From: DATLFA01 sp039934635
GTDB taxonomy: Bacteria; Actinomycetota; Acidimicrobiia; Acidimicrobiales; WLNW01
Reading direction: 5' to 3'
Length of the DNA stretch: 64,000 nt
NCBI GenBank assembly: GCA_039934635.1
Contig: JBDTLT010000005.1
Coordinates: 1-64,000, forward strand
How positions within the stretch are numbered: position 1 is the stretch's first letter; each line of letters opens with the position of its first letter. A program made the translations under genes and the position numbers. Positions 26,657 through 34,729 of the stretch are shown here, piece after piece. The notes below the pieces were generated by a model. The model saw nothing but the letters and a program-made list of their open reading frames with translations, was not told the DNA's origin and did not search any database.

Positions 26657-27277
26657 ATGGAGATCGCAAGCACGCCGGCCGATCCGTTCGGCCTCCTCGA
26701 TTGGCGGCGCCGCGTTGCCTCGCTCTACCAGCGGGTGCGGGCCGATCGAGACCCCGCGGGGGCACACGAGCAGTGGCGCATCGGGCGCGACGACTTGTTG
26801 CGTAGCCACTCGCAATCGCCCATCCCGGTGTCTGAACGCTCGTCTTTCACTGGCGCGCCCGTCGCCGCCTACGATCCTTCGCTGCGATTCGACGCGCCGA
26901 TCGAGCACGACGTCGAGCCCCGCTCGTTCGAAGTGGTCACCGGTACCGACGGCACGGTGCGTTTCAGCCGCGTCGGTGTTGCCCGCCTCGGAGATCTCGG
27001 GTCGCTCGACGTGTGGTGGCTCAATCAATACGGCGGGGGGTTGTTCGTCCCGATCAAGGACGCGCTCGCGGGCACCCGCACCTACGGCGGTGGCCGCTAT
27101 GTGATCGACACCGTCAAGGGCGCCGACCTCGGGTCGAGTACTGACTGCCTGATCATCGACCTCAACTTCGCCTACAACCCGTCGTGCGCATACGACCCTG
27201 CGTGGGCGTGTCCTCTCGCACCGCCGGGCAACGTGATTTCAGCGCCCGTGCTGGCGGGCGAACTCTCGCCTCGATGA
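26657..27277 (+). CDS. DUF1684 family protein
   Basis: A 206-residue member of DUF1684. The family hallmarks are visible: WRRRVASLYQRVRAD with GRDDLLRSHSQSPI at the N-terminus, the central beta-rich WWLNQYGGGLFVPIKD, GGGRYVIDTVKGAD, and the C-terminal LNFAYNPSCAYDPAWACPLA. The biochemical role of this family is not known to me. I chose the ATG at 26657, which directly precedes the family core. The upstream open frame lies opposite the CoA transferase. No signal peptide is seen. Confidence 0.85.
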   Translation: MEIASTPADPFGLLDWRRRVASLYQRVRADRDPAGAHEQWRIGRDDLLRSHSQSPIPVSERSSFTGAPVAAYDPSLRFDAPIEHDVEPRSFEVVTGTDGTVRFSRVGVARLGDLGSLDVWWLNQYGGGLFVPIKDALAGTRTYGGGRYVIDTVKGADLGSSTDCLIIDLNFAYNPSCAYDPAWACPLAPPGNVISAPVLAGELSPR

Positions 27278-27325
27278 CCGCGCTCGGGCGACCGGCGGTA
27301 CGCTGCACGGGCGGGCGGTCCGAGG

Positions 27326-28534
27326 ATGTTCATGCGCGCACTGGTCCGGCTGTTGACGATGGTCGTCGTCATCGGCGCCCTCCAAGTCCCTGCGAGTGCC
27401 GGCTACACCGTTCGTACGGGCGAAACGCTGGGTCGCATTGCCGCGGAGTTGGGTGTGTCGACGGCGGAGCTGGCCAAGGCCAACGGGATCGCCGACCCTG
27501 ATCTCATCCTCGCCGGTCAGGTGCTCGATGTGCCGGGCCCAGCGCCGGCACCGGAGATCTCGTCGTACACCGTGCAACCGGGCGACACGCTCGGTCGCAT
27601 CGCCGGCGAGTTGGGAGTGTCGCTCGCGGAGTTGGCCAAGACCAACGCGATCGTCGATCCGAACCGCATCCAAGCCGGACAGGTGCTCGACATACCGGGT
27701 CGGGCGCCGGCGCGCGACATCTCTGCGTATCGTCAACTCGGCACGTGGGTCGACGTGTACGACTACGACCCGGCGTTCGCCGGCGGGTCCGACGTCGCGC
27801 AACTTTCGCCCTCGTCGGTCGACGCCATGGCGGCCGCGGGCATTCGCACACTGTACCTACAGGCGTCGATCGATTCGCCCCGAGCAACGGGCACCCTCGA
27901 GGCACCCAGCCTTCTCGGCGCGTTCTTGAACCGAGCCCACAGTCGCGGCATGAAGGTCGTGGCGTGGTACCTGCCGACCTTCACCGACATCAATGCCGAT
28001 CTCCAACGGCTGCGGGCTATGCGTGACTTCCGGTCGGCAGGACAGGGATTCGACGGGCTCGCGGTCGACATCGAATGGACGAATGGCGTGACCGACACGG
28101 CGCGCCGCAACGCCGCGCTCATCGAAATGTCGCGGCGTCTACGAGCGGAGACCGGGACAGCGATCGCCGCGATCGTGTTGCCACCGGTGTTGCTCGAAGT
28201 CGTCAACCCTCAGTATTGGCCGCAGTTTCCGTGGCGACAGCTGGCGTCGTACTACGACGTGTGGTTGCCCATGGCGTATTGGACCGACCGCACCGTGGCG
28301 TCGGGCTATCGCGATCCTCAGCGCTACACCTCCGAGAACATCGCGCGCATCCGCGCCAACCTCGACCAACCGAAAGCCGCGGTGCACGTGATCGGCGGCA
28401 TCGGCGGTTCATCGACTGCCGAGCAGTATCGCCGCTTTGTCACCGCTGCCCGCCAAGGCGGCGCCGTCGGGATATCGCTGTACGACTATCGCATCACCGA
28501 GCCATCGGTGTGGCCGATCCTCGCGGCGAAGTAG
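27326..28534 (+). CDS. Secreted protein with two LysM domains and a glycosidase-like domain
   Basis: A 402-residue exported protein. A signal peptide (MRALVRLLTMVVVIGALQVP) is followed by two LysM repeats at about residues 26-70 (YTVRTGETLGRIAAELGV) and 80-124 (YTVQPGDTLGRIAGELGV), each ending GQVLDVPG or GQVLDIPG. From about residue 140 there is an (alpha/beta)8-like domain with strands LYLQASI, KVVAWYLP, GLAVDIEW, YYDVWLPMAYW and VGISLYDYR, which resembles putative glycoside hydrolases acting on wall polysaccharide. The acid pair in AVDIEW is a candidate catalytic site. LysM suggests peptidoglycan attachment outside the membrane. Confidence 0.75.
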   Translation: MFMRALVRLLTMVVVIGALQVPASAGYTVRTGETLGRIAAELGVSTAELAKANGIADPDLILAGQVLDVPGPAPAPEISSYTVQPGDTLGRIAGELGVSLAELAKTNAIVDPNRIQAGQVLDIPGRAPARDISAYRQLGTWVDVYDYDPAFAGGSDVAQLSPSSVDAMAAAGIRTLYLQASIDSPRATGTLEAPSLLGAFLNRAHSRGMKVVAWYLPTFTDINADLQRLRAMRDFRSAGQGFDGLAVDIEWTNGVTDTARRNAALIEMSRRLRAETGTAIAAIVLPPVLLEVVNPQYWPQFPWRQLASYYDVWLPMAYWTDRTVASGYRDPQRYTSENIARIRANLDQPKAAVHVIGGIGGSSTAEQYRRFVTAARQGGAVGISLYDYRITEPSVWPILAAK

Positions 28535-28733
28535 CGCGCGTCGCTGCCGAACGTTCGCTCGTAGCCGAGCCTGAATGTTCAGTTGATCCACTCTGGCCCG
28601 GCCTCCGGCACGCCCCGTCCACGAACGGGTTGGCACCGACGCGAGCAGTGATCGGTCGAGGAAGGTTCGGGGAAGGTCGCCTCGGAAATATGCGGCGAGG
28701 GGGTGCATCACCTCCCGCTACCAAGGGGCAACC

Positions 28734-29540
28734 ATGAATCCGAACAAGGCACTCTGGGAGAAGGGTGATTTCACCCGCATCGCCGCGAGCATGCGCGACA
28801 GTGGCGAGGCGCTCGTCAAGGAGTTCGGCATCACCAACGGTCTCGAGGTCCTCGACCTCGGCTGCGGCGACGGGACCACCGCACTGCCGGCGGCAATGCT
28901 CGGGGCGCAGGTGCTGGGTGTCGACATCGCGGCCAATCTGGTGGCCGCGGGCAACGAGCGTGCCCAACGCGCCGGTCTCACGAATTGCCGGTTCCAAGAG
29001 GGCGACGCGTGCGATCTGCACGAGCTCGACGACGACCGTTTCGATCTCGTCGTCAGCATCTTCGGAGCGATGTTCGCCCCGCGCCCGTTCGATGTCGCCC
29101 GCGAAGTCGTGCGCGTCACTCGACCTGGCGGGCGCGTCATCACGGGGAACTGGATCCCCAACGACCCGACGTTGGTTGCGCAAATCTTGAAGGTCAGCTC
29201 GGCCTACTCGCCGCCATCGCCAGAAGGTTTCGTCAGCCCCATGACATGGGGTACCGAAGCAAACGTCATCGAGCGATTCGCGGCCGCCGGCGTCCCCGCC
29301 GCGAACATCTCGTTCGAGAGGTGCACCTACACGTTCGATTATCCGGGAAGTCCCTCGGAGTTTCTCGCTGATTTCAGGAGCTATTACGGCCCGACGATGA
29401 ACGCATACGAAGCGGCTTCCGCCAGCGGCCGCGAAGCGGAGTTGCACGCAGAGCTGACTGCACTCTTCACCGCGCACAACACGAGCAACGATGCGACGTC
29501 TATCCCGGCAACTTTCCTGCGAGTGACGGTTGTGGTCTGA
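28734..29540 (+). CDS. Class I SAM-dependent methyltransferase
   Basis: A 268-residue methyltransferase with motif I VLDLGCGDGTTALP, the acidic end of strand 2 in GVDIAA, and motif VVSIFGAMFAPRP before the PGGRVI loop. It is related in plan to the methyltransferase at 40811 (both carry FGxMFxPxP and a long C-terminal region with TYYGP or SYYGP). The methyl acceptor is unknown. AAGGGGC precedes the ATG. The last 41 bp overlap the convergent TetR gene, an unusually long tail-to-tail overlap. Confidence 0.82.
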   Translation: MNPNKALWEKGDFTRIAASMRDSGEALVKEFGITNGLEVLDLGCGDGTTALPAAMLGAQVLGVDIAANLVAAGNERAQRAGLTNCRFQEGDACDLHELDDDRFDLVVSIFGAMFAPRPFDVAREVVRVTRPGGRVITGNWIPNDPTLVAQILKVSSAYSPPSPEGFVSPMTWGTEANVIERFAAAGVPAANISFERCTYTFDYPGSPSEFLADFRSYYGPTMNAYEAASASGREAELHAELTALFTAHNTSNDATSIPATFLRVTVVV

Positions 29541-30150
29541 GCCGCACGCCCTCGGCGATCGCCGACTGCAACAGGGCGTGGGCCGACCATCGCATGAGCT
29601 CGCGGGCCTCGTCGCGTGACAGGCCGGCAATATCGGTCAGCCACACGAACGCCTCGATGCCGGTTGCACTTCGAATCGCCTGAGTGAGGCGGTGGACGTC
29701 GGCCTGGCACATCTGATCGTGCAGAGGCGCCAGCGCTTCTTCGATCCATTTGATCGCGCGGCCTTGTCGTAGGGGCAGCTCCGCGCGGTGCGCCGGGTCG
29801 GCTTCGAGCGAGAGGCGCAACATCGTTCGTTGCTGCGCCTCGTTCTCGATCAACGAGCGGGTGAACGCGTCGACGACGAGGTCGAGCCGGCTGGCAGCGT
29901 CGTCGGGCGGGTCGTCCGGCAGCAACGACACCGCGCCGGTCTCCGGGTGCGCGGCGACGAGCAGGGCGCGTTGATTGGGGAAGTAGCGATAGGCGGTGGT
30001 GCGAGAGATCGACGCCGCTTCGGCGGCCGCCTCGACCGTCGGGGTCTCGCCTTTGGCCACCAGATCCCGGGCGGCCCCGACCAGCGCGTCGCGCGTGCGG
30101 CGCTTTTGACCGATGCGTCCGTTGAGCTCATAGGGGATTGACATTCCCAT
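29500..30150 (-). CDS. TetR family transcriptional regulator
   Basis: A repressor of about 216 residues. The N-terminal HTH includes TPTVEAAAEAASISRTTAYR and YFPNQRALL. The rest is a helical ligand-binding domain. Three in-frame starts (30165, 30150, 30144) are possible. I give 30150, but none has a strong ribosome site. The gene is divergent from a cupin gene, and the promoter at 30138-30166 and operator at 30171-30188 overlap its start region. It therefore most likely represses the cupin gene and itself. The inducer is unknown. Confidence 0.82.
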   Translation of the reverse strand: MGMSIPYELNGRIGQKRRTRDALVGAARDLVAKGETPTVEAAAEAASISRTTAYRYFPNQRALLVAAHPETGAVSLLPDDPPDDAASRLDLVVDAFTRSLIENEAQQRTMLRLSLEADPAHRAELPLRQGRAIKWIEEALAPLHDQMCQADVHRLTQAIRSATGIEAFVWLTDIAGLSRDEARELMRWSAHALLQSAIAEGVRLRPQPSLAGKLPG

Positions 30151-30166
30151 GATGGTACCGTACATT
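30138..30166 (+). promoter_or_regulatory. Sigma70-type promoter of the cupin gene
   Basis: A perfect -35 hexamer TTGACA at 30138-30143 is followed after exactly 17 bp by TACATT at 30161-30166. Transcription would start near 30173, about 33 bp before the cupin ATG. The promoter lies over the start codons of the divergent TetR gene. Confidence 0.6.
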
Positions 30167-30170
30167 CGTC

Positions 30171-30188
30171 ATGGGACGTAAGTCCCAT
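30171..30188. promoter_or_regulatory. Palindromic operator for the divergent TetR regulator
   Basis: ATGGGACGTAAGTCCCAT is an inverted repeat of two 7-bp arms around a 4-bp spacer. It covers the expected transcription start of the cupin gene, a classical repressor position. A second, wider inverted repeat overlaps it (TCCCATGA at 30145-30152 and TCATGGGA at 30169-30176), so several half sites of the same kind are present between the two divergent genes. Confidence 0.6.
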
Positions 30189-30205
30189 AACGGGGAGAAG
30201 GCGCC

Positions 30206-30691
30206 ATGAAGACTCGAACACCGATTATCTGGGCTGCGGGCGAAGGAGAGCGGCGGTCGTTCCTCGGCGGCGGGCTCCACACGTGGAAGCTCACCGCCGA
30301 AGACACCGACGGCGCGTTCTTCATGCTGGAGGACGTGATGGGGCAGGGAAAGTCCACGCCGCTCCATCGCCATCCCGAAGCCGACGAGACCGTCTACGTG
30401 CTCGCGGGCGAGATTCTCATCAATGTCGACGGTCGTGAGAGCCGTGTCGGCGCCGGCGGGATGACATTCACGCCACGGGGTGTACCGCACGCCTTCGTGG
30501 TGGTTTCCGATGAGGCGCGTGTGCTGATGCTGCAGACACCGGGCGTTGGCCAAGGCTTCTACAGAGGCGCCAGCGAGCCGACGACCGACCACTTGTCCGA
30601 GTCCGTTGACATTGCCCGACTGCAGATGTCGGCGAGTGAGAACCCGCGCGGGATCGATCTGCTCGGGCCACCGCCGTTCGCGACGAAGTGA
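30206..30691 (+). CDS. Cupin domain protein
   Basis: A 161-residue single-cupin protein. The metal-binding motif 1 reads PLHRHPEADETVYVLAGEI, with two histidines and a glutamate, and motif 2 reads FTPRGVPHAFVV with the last histidine. Members may be dioxygenases, isomerases or simple metal proteins, and the substrate is unknown. The gene is controlled by its own promoter and the TetR operator directly upstream, so it is probably induced by a small molecule. GGGGAGAAGGCGCC precedes the ATG. Confidence 0.8.
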   Translation: MKTRTPIIWAAGEGERRSFLGGGLHTWKLTAEDTDGAFFMLEDVMGQGKSTPLHRHPEADETVYVLAGEILINVDGRESRVGAGGMTFTPRGVPHAFVVVSDEARVLMLQTPGVGQGFYRGASEPTTDHLSESVDIARLQMSASENPRGIDLLGPPPFATK

Positions 30692-30728
30692 TACACGACA
30701 GCCGCGAACCGGCGGTCGCGTGCATCAC
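30688..30728 (+). terminator. Imperfect hairpin after the cupin gene
   Basis: Starting inside the stop codon region, GTGAT, CACG and GCCG pair with CGGC, CGTG and ATCAC downstream, giving a stem with internal loops. There is no T tract. It may end the cupin transcript before the binding-protein gene. Confidence 0.35.
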
Positions 30729-30793
30729 GCGGGCGACTCGGTAAGGATGTGCCCAACGACCGGTATCAGCCGGTCGCCACGAGGGGGATATTT

Positions 30794-32497
30794 ATGCGGC
30801 ACAAAAACGTTGGTCGCGCCTTGGCGTTGATCACTGTGATCTCGCTCGCCGCCGCGGCATGCGGCGACAGCGGAGGAGACAATGCGGCAACGACGACCGC
30901 TGGGGGAGCGTCGCCGACAGCCACCGCCGCTGCCACCACCACCACGCTGACGCCCAAGTCGGGCGGCGGCATCACGATGGGTATGTACAGCGAAACTGCG
31001 GGGCTCGATCCCGTCGTCAGCAACGGTGGCGGCACGACCGGCAACACCGAGCTCATGGCCATCTACGACACGATCATGCGCTACGACACGACCACCGGTA
31101 AGTACGAGCCGCAAACGGCCGAGTCCCTCAGCGCCAATGCCGACAACACCGAGTGGACGCTCAAGTTGAAGGCCGGCATCAAGTTCAGCGACGGCACCGA
31201 CTACGACGCCGACGCCATCGTCTACGGATTGAAGCGTCACGTCACGTTCGGCGGCCGCTCGTCGAGCCTCGTCTCCAACATCAAGACGTACACCGTCGTC
31301 GACAAGCTGACGGTCAAGTTCACTCTGAATGCGCCGTGGGGCAACTTCCCCTATCTGTTGGCTTACATGCCGGGCATGATCCCGTCGCCGACGGCCATCA
31401 AGGCCGCGTGCGGACCGACCGACGACTACAAACCGGCCAGCTGCAGCTTCAACTTGAAGGGAGTCGGCGCGGGCGCATTCAAGGTCGATTCGTACAAGCC
31501 CAAAGAGTCGATCAACCTCGTTCGCAACGATGCCTACTACGGCGGCAAGCCCTACCTCGACACGTTGAAGTTCGTGGTGCTCGCGGGTGCGCAGGCAAAC
31601 TATGACGCGCTCCAAACCGGCACGCTGCAGGTGGCGTTCCTCCGTGAAGCGGCAGTCGTGAAGAAGGCGCGTGACGAGAAAAAGGTCGAGGGCTACCTCA
31701 ACCTCGTGTGGCTGGGTGGCGTGCTGCTGCTCAACAACGGCCAACTCACGTGCAAGGGCGGCCTGCCCGCCGCGTTGTGCGCAGGCAAGCCCGACGGCGT
31801 CACCAAGCTCGACACGATCACCGCCGACAAGCGTGTGCGCCAAGCAGTCGGCTACGCCATCGACGTCAACCAGATCAATGACAAGGCCAACGAGGGCGCA
31901 TCTTTCCCGGGCACCGATATCTTCCAGAAATCGTCCAAGTGGGCGTCCGGCGTGACGACGGCGTACGACCTCGCGAAGGCGAAGGCCTTGGTCGATCAGG
32001 TGAAGGCCGAAGGCAAATGGGACGGCACCATACGCTTCGAGTGTCACAATGCGCCGGCGCGCATAACGTTCGCCGAAGTCGTCAGGACGCAGTTGACCGC
32101 GGCGGGTTTCAAGGTCGTGCTCAACAACAGTCAAGATGTCAACGGGCTCGTGGCGAAGGTCAGCAACACCAAGGCGTTCGACATCGCCTGTTACGGCCTG
32201 AGCATCTTCGAAGAGGCACCCGACATCGCGATGGGTCTGTCGTTCCAGTCGACCAATCCGGGGCAGAGCATGATGATCCCTGATCTGTTCGACGCACAGG
32301 TCAAGATCGTGCGCGAAGCCAAGACCGACGCCGAGCGCAAGGCTGCGATCGACAAGATCAGCGAGATCTGGAAGACCGAAGTCCCGTCGGTGGTCTACGA
32401 AGCCACTCCTGAGTTCATCGCGTGGAACAAGAACGTCCACGGCATCCGTCCGACGGTGAGCACGTCGATGATGTTCGACAAAGCCTGGGTCGGCTGA
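30794..32497 (+). CDS. ABC transporter substrate-binding lipoprotein (family 5)
   Basis: A 567-residue solute-binding protein of the oligopeptide/nickel (SBP_bac_5) family. The product starts MRHKNVGRALALITVISLAA, with a lipobox LAAAACG, so it is exported and lipid-anchored at the new N-terminal cysteine. A Thr/Ala-rich linker follows, then the family pattern DTIMRYDTTTGKYEPQTAES and FSDGTDYDADAIVYGLKRH. GAGGGGGATATTT gives a good ribosome site for the ATG at 30794. No permease or ATPase genes follow, so this is an orphan binding protein in the window. It ends before a strong hairpin. Confidence 0.88.
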   Translation: MRHKNVGRALALITVISLAAAACGDSGGDNAATTTAGGASPTATAAATTTTLTPKSGGGITMGMYSETAGLDPVVSNGGGTTGNTELMAIYDTIMRYDTTTGKYEPQTAESLSANADNTEWTLKLKAGIKFSDGTDYDADAIVYGLKRHVTFGGRSSSLVSNIKTYTVVDKLTVKFTLNAPWGNFPYLLAYMPGMIPSPTAIKAACGPTDDYKPASCSFNLKGVGAGAFKVDSYKPKESINLVRNDAYYGGKPYLDTLKFVVLAGAQANYDALQTGTLQVAFLREAAVVKKARDEKKVEGYLNLVWLGGVLLLNNGQLTCKGGLPAALCAGKPDGVTKLDTITADKRVRQAVGYAIDVNQINDKANEGASFPGTDIFQKSSKWASGVTTAYDLAKAKALVDQVKAEGKWDGTIRFECHNAPARITFAEVVRTQLTAAGFKVVLNNSQDVNGLVAKVSNTKAFDIACYGLSIFEEAPDIAMGLSFQSTNPGQSMMIPDLFDAQVKIVREAKTDAERKAAIDKISEIWKTEVPSVVYEATPEFIAWNKNVHGIRPTVSTSMMFDKAWVG

Positions 32498-32520
32498 CGA
32501 TTGCGTGAGTTCCGAAGCCT

Positions 32521-32563
32521 CTGGCAGCACAACGTCGACCCACCGTCGACGTTGTGCTGCCAG
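32521..32563. terminator. Perfect 19-bp inverted repeat between convergent genes
   Basis: The arms CTGGCAGCACAACGTCGAC and its exact reverse complement flank a 5-nt loop CCACC. It stands 24 bp after the binding-protein stop and 33 bp before the end of the convergent DsrE-like gene, so it can act as a bidirectional transcription terminator. No U tract follows on either side. Confidence 0.7.
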
Positions 32564-32596
32564 TTCGGATTGTCGGGCGTTGGCGACGACGAGTGA

Positions 32597-33079
32597 TCAG
32601 GTGAAGATGATCTGTCCGCCCGCGGCCATCTCGTAGAACTCTCCGACCGTGATGATGTCTTGGACCTGGCCGATGAAGTCGTTCTTCTCCAACCCGAAAA
32701 GGTCGACCGACGCCTTGCACGCGTAAATGCCGGCACCGGTGTCGGCGATCATCTCGACGAATTCGGGGATGGAAGGGATGTCGAGCCGATCCATTTTGTG
32801 GTTCATATAGCGCGTCATGAGCGTGGAGACGCCGGGCATACCGCCCGCCATTGTCGCCAAGTGGAGACCGGGGTTGCCGACAGTGGCCAGCTTGATGTGG
32901 TTCTGTCGCTCCTTGTGAATGGCGTCGAGGCCGAAGAACGTGAAGAACAGATTGGCTTCGATGCCCTCGGCTCGTGCGCCGTTGGCCATGATCAGCCCGG
33001 GATAGACCCCCTCGAGGGAACCTTTGGAGATGATGATCGAGATCTTGGAGATCGGCTCTGGGTGGATTTTGGTGGTCAT
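32597..33079 (-). CDS. DsrE/DsrF-like (DsrE2) sulfurtransferase-type protein
   Basis: A 160-residue member of the DsrE2 group. The start SKISIIISKGSLEGVYPGLI and AEGIEANLFFTFFGLDAI, and the signature GIYACKASVDLFGL with the conserved C121, are diagnostic. The N-terminus is soluble. Proteins of this kind carry sulfur as persulfide on the cysteine or handle peroxides. It is the last gene of a minus-strand unit after a SQR-like flavoprotein and a TusE-like protein, a setting that favours sulfur transfer. GAAGGACC precedes the ATG. A terminator hairpin follows. Confidence 0.82.
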   Translation of the reverse strand: MTTKIHPEPISKISIIISKGSLEGVYPGLIMANGARAEGIEANLFFTFFGLDAIHKERQNHIKLATVGNPGLHLATMAGGMPGVSTLMTRYMNHKMDRLDIPSIPEFVEMIADTGAGIYACKASVDLFGLEKNDFIGQVQDIITVGEFYEMAAGGQIIFT

Positions 33080-33110
33080 GCTTGGTCCTTCTTCCGTGCG
33101 TGCAGTGGCA

Positions 33111-33428
33111 CTAGATGCAGCCGCGCGGCTTGGGGATGCCGGCGATCTTCGCGGCGATCTTCGCGGGGCCTTTGGGAAAGAGTTGGTAGAGCTGTTTGAC
33201 CGAGACGCCGGACGTCTTGCCGAGGATCCGCACAGTGGGACCCGTCCCCTTTTCGAAGTACTCCGAACGCATGAAATTGATCACGCGCCAATGGTCGGGT
33301 GTGAGTGCATCGATGCCTTCGGCAGCCGCGAGCTCGACCGCCATGGACTCGTTCCACTGACGAGGATCGGTGAAAAAGCCTTCGTCGTTGCGGTCGACAG
33401 CGGTGCCGGCGATTGTCTGGTTCGACAT
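33111..33428 (-). CDS. TusE/DsrC-like sulfur relay protein
   Basis: A 105-residue DsrC/TusE protein. DRNDEGFFTDPRQWNESMAV at the N-terminus, LTPDHWRVINFMR, and the flexible C-terminal arm GIPKPRGCI are typical. The penultimate cysteine C104 (CysA) is present, but the second cysteine that true DsrC has about 11 residues earlier is alanine. This favours a TusE-like single-cysteine sulfur carrier rather than a DsrC substrate of dissimilatory sulfite reductase. I chose the ATG at 33428, one base after the stop of the SQR-like gene and behind GAGGAGG. The partner DsrE-like gene follows 31 bp on. Confidence 0.85.
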   Translation of the reverse strand: MSNQTIAGTAVDRNDEGFFTDPRQWNESMAVELAAAEGIDALTPDHWRVINFMRSEYFEKGTGPTVRILGKTSGVSVKQLYQLFPKGPAKIAAKIAGIPKPRGCI

Positions 33429-33429
33429 G

Positions 33430-34680
33430 TCAGTCCTCCTCGTTGGCAGGCGGTTGCTTGCCTGCAATGGGCATTGTCGAGTGCACGCCGGGTAGGTCGT
33501 GCCCGGGCAGCAAGCTGTGCCAATAGACCGACTGGAACAACAGCTTGCCGAGATGGTTGAGACGCGATTCTTTGAGCAGCGGCAAACCCATCTTCGTCGG
33601 GTAGTGACCCGTCAGCGGTTCGGTGTCGTAGTTGAAGTCGATGAGCAGGGCCTTGTGGAACCCGGTCTCGATGAAGCAGTTTGCGTGCCCGTCAAAAGTG
33701 TCCTCGAGTGGCTCGCCCGCGAGGAAGTGCCGCACATTGCGTACGAGCGTCTCGCCTTCGAAATGCGTGACCGAGCCGGCCTTGGACGCGGGGACGTTGG
33801 CGGCGTCACCGATGACGAAGATGTTCGGCGCGGCTTTGGATTGCAGCGTGTGCTCGTCGGTGGGCACGAAGTCGAGCTCGTCACCAAGCCCGGGTGAACG
33901 GCCCACGTACTCGGCCCCACTGTGCAATGGGATCACAACTGCGAGATCGAATGGCACCTCACGGCCGTCGTAGCTGACGAGTCGACCGCCGGCACTGTCG
34001 ACTTCGCCGGTGTTGAACTCTGTAGCCATCGCAATGCCGCGCTCGTCGAGCATCCCACCGAGGTGCTGAGAGGCGATGGGCTTGGTGAACGCGCCATCGA
34101 GGGGTGTGGCGAACGTGATCTGCACCCGATCGCGGATGCCCCGCTCGGTGAAATACCAGTCGGCCAGGAAACAGAACTCCAGTGGTGCGACGGGACACTT
34201 GATGGGCATGTCGACCACGTTGACCACGAGATGGCCGCGATCGAATGTCGCGAGTGCCGCGCCCAACGCCGCCGCGCCTTCGGGGGTGTAGAAGGTGAAG
34301 ACCTTTTCCATCCAGCCGGGGCCGGTCAAGCCTTGGGTCTCTTCGGGTACCAACCTCGCGCCGCTGGCGACGACGAGCACGTCGTAGTCGAGCGTGTCGC
34401 CATTCGCGAGATGGACTTCACGCGCGTCGATATCGACGCGATCGATGCGGGATTCGACGAACTCGATGTCGTCACGCAGTTGACGATGCCGTGGCCGCAC
34501 GATGTCCTCTGAGTGCGCGAGCCCGAATGGCACGAACAGCAGACCCGGTTGATACACGTGCCGGTCGTTCTGGTCGACGACGGTGATCTCGGCTTCGCGC
34601 GGCCGATACGCGCGTCGTAGTCGGTTCGCGGTCAACGTCCCACCGGTTCCGGCGCCGAGGACGACAATGCGAGAGGTCAT
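33430..34680 (-). CDS. Sulfide:quinone oxidoreductase-like FAD protein
   Basis: A 416-residue flavoprotein of the SQR/NDH-2 group. The FAD motif is VLGAGTGGTLTANRLRR, the central redox segment is MPIKCPVAPLEFC with C162 and C170, GDAANVPASKAGS is the second FAD contact, and NCFIETG holds C335. The C162/C335 pair matches the catalytic cysteines of many SQRs, which oxidise sulfide to polysulfide and reduce quinone at the membrane. A flavocytochrome c sulfide dehydrogenase-like role cannot be ruled out. I chose the ATG at 34680. Downstream, TusE- and DsrE-like genes follow at once and could accept the sulfane sulfur. A palindromic box stands 36 bp upstream. Confidence 0.8.
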   Translation of the reverse strand: MTSRIVVLGAGTGGTLTANRLRRAYRPREAEITVVDQNDRHVYQPGLLFVPFGLAHSEDIVRPRHRQLRDDIEFVESRIDRVDIDAREVHLANGDTLDYDVLVVASGARLVPEETQGLTGPGWMEKVFTFYTPEGAAALGAALATFDRGHLVVNVVDMPIKCPVAPLEFCFLADWYFTERGIRDRVQITFATPLDGAFTKPIASQHLGGMLDERGIAMATEFNTGEVDSAGGRLVSYDGREVPFDLAVVIPLHSGAEYVGRSPGLGDELDFVPTDEHTLQSKAAPNIFVIGDAANVPASKAGSVTHFEGETLVRNVRHFLAGEPLEDTFDGHANCFIETGFHKALLIDFNYDTEPLTGHYPTKMGLPLLKESRLNHLGKLLFQSVYWHSLLPGHDLPGVHSTMPIAGKQPPANEED

Positions 34681-34715
34681 GGCATCTACGTAACCGCAGC
34701 GGCTCGCCGGCGGAT

Positions 34716-34729
34716 AGGTACCAAGGTCA
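34716..34729. promoter_or_regulatory. Candidate operator before the SQR/TusE/DsrE unit
   Basis: GGTACCAAGGTCAC matches the perfect palindrome GGGACCAAGGTCCC at 39505 in 12 of 14 positions, including the central ACCAAGGT. It lies 36-49 bp upstream of the SQR-like start and overlaps the stop of the DHOD-like gene. The pattern resembles DosR/DevR-type boxes (GGGAC-N4-GTCCC). Confidence 0.42.

Noticed and set aside
28535..28733. Possible RNA gene in the 199-bp gap before the methyltransferase
   Set aside because: GC-rich with a few short inverted repeats, but no consistent fold or known RNA motif. It probably just holds the promoter and leader of the methyltransferase gene.
33081..33092. GGACCAAG before the DsrE-like gene as a half-site of the box
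   Set aside because: It coincides with the ribosome-binding region of that gene and lacks the second half.
33238..33250. GGGACCCGTCCC, resembling the palindromic box of the redox island
   Set aside because: It lies within the TusE coding sequence and has a different spacing, so it is most likely a codon coincidence.
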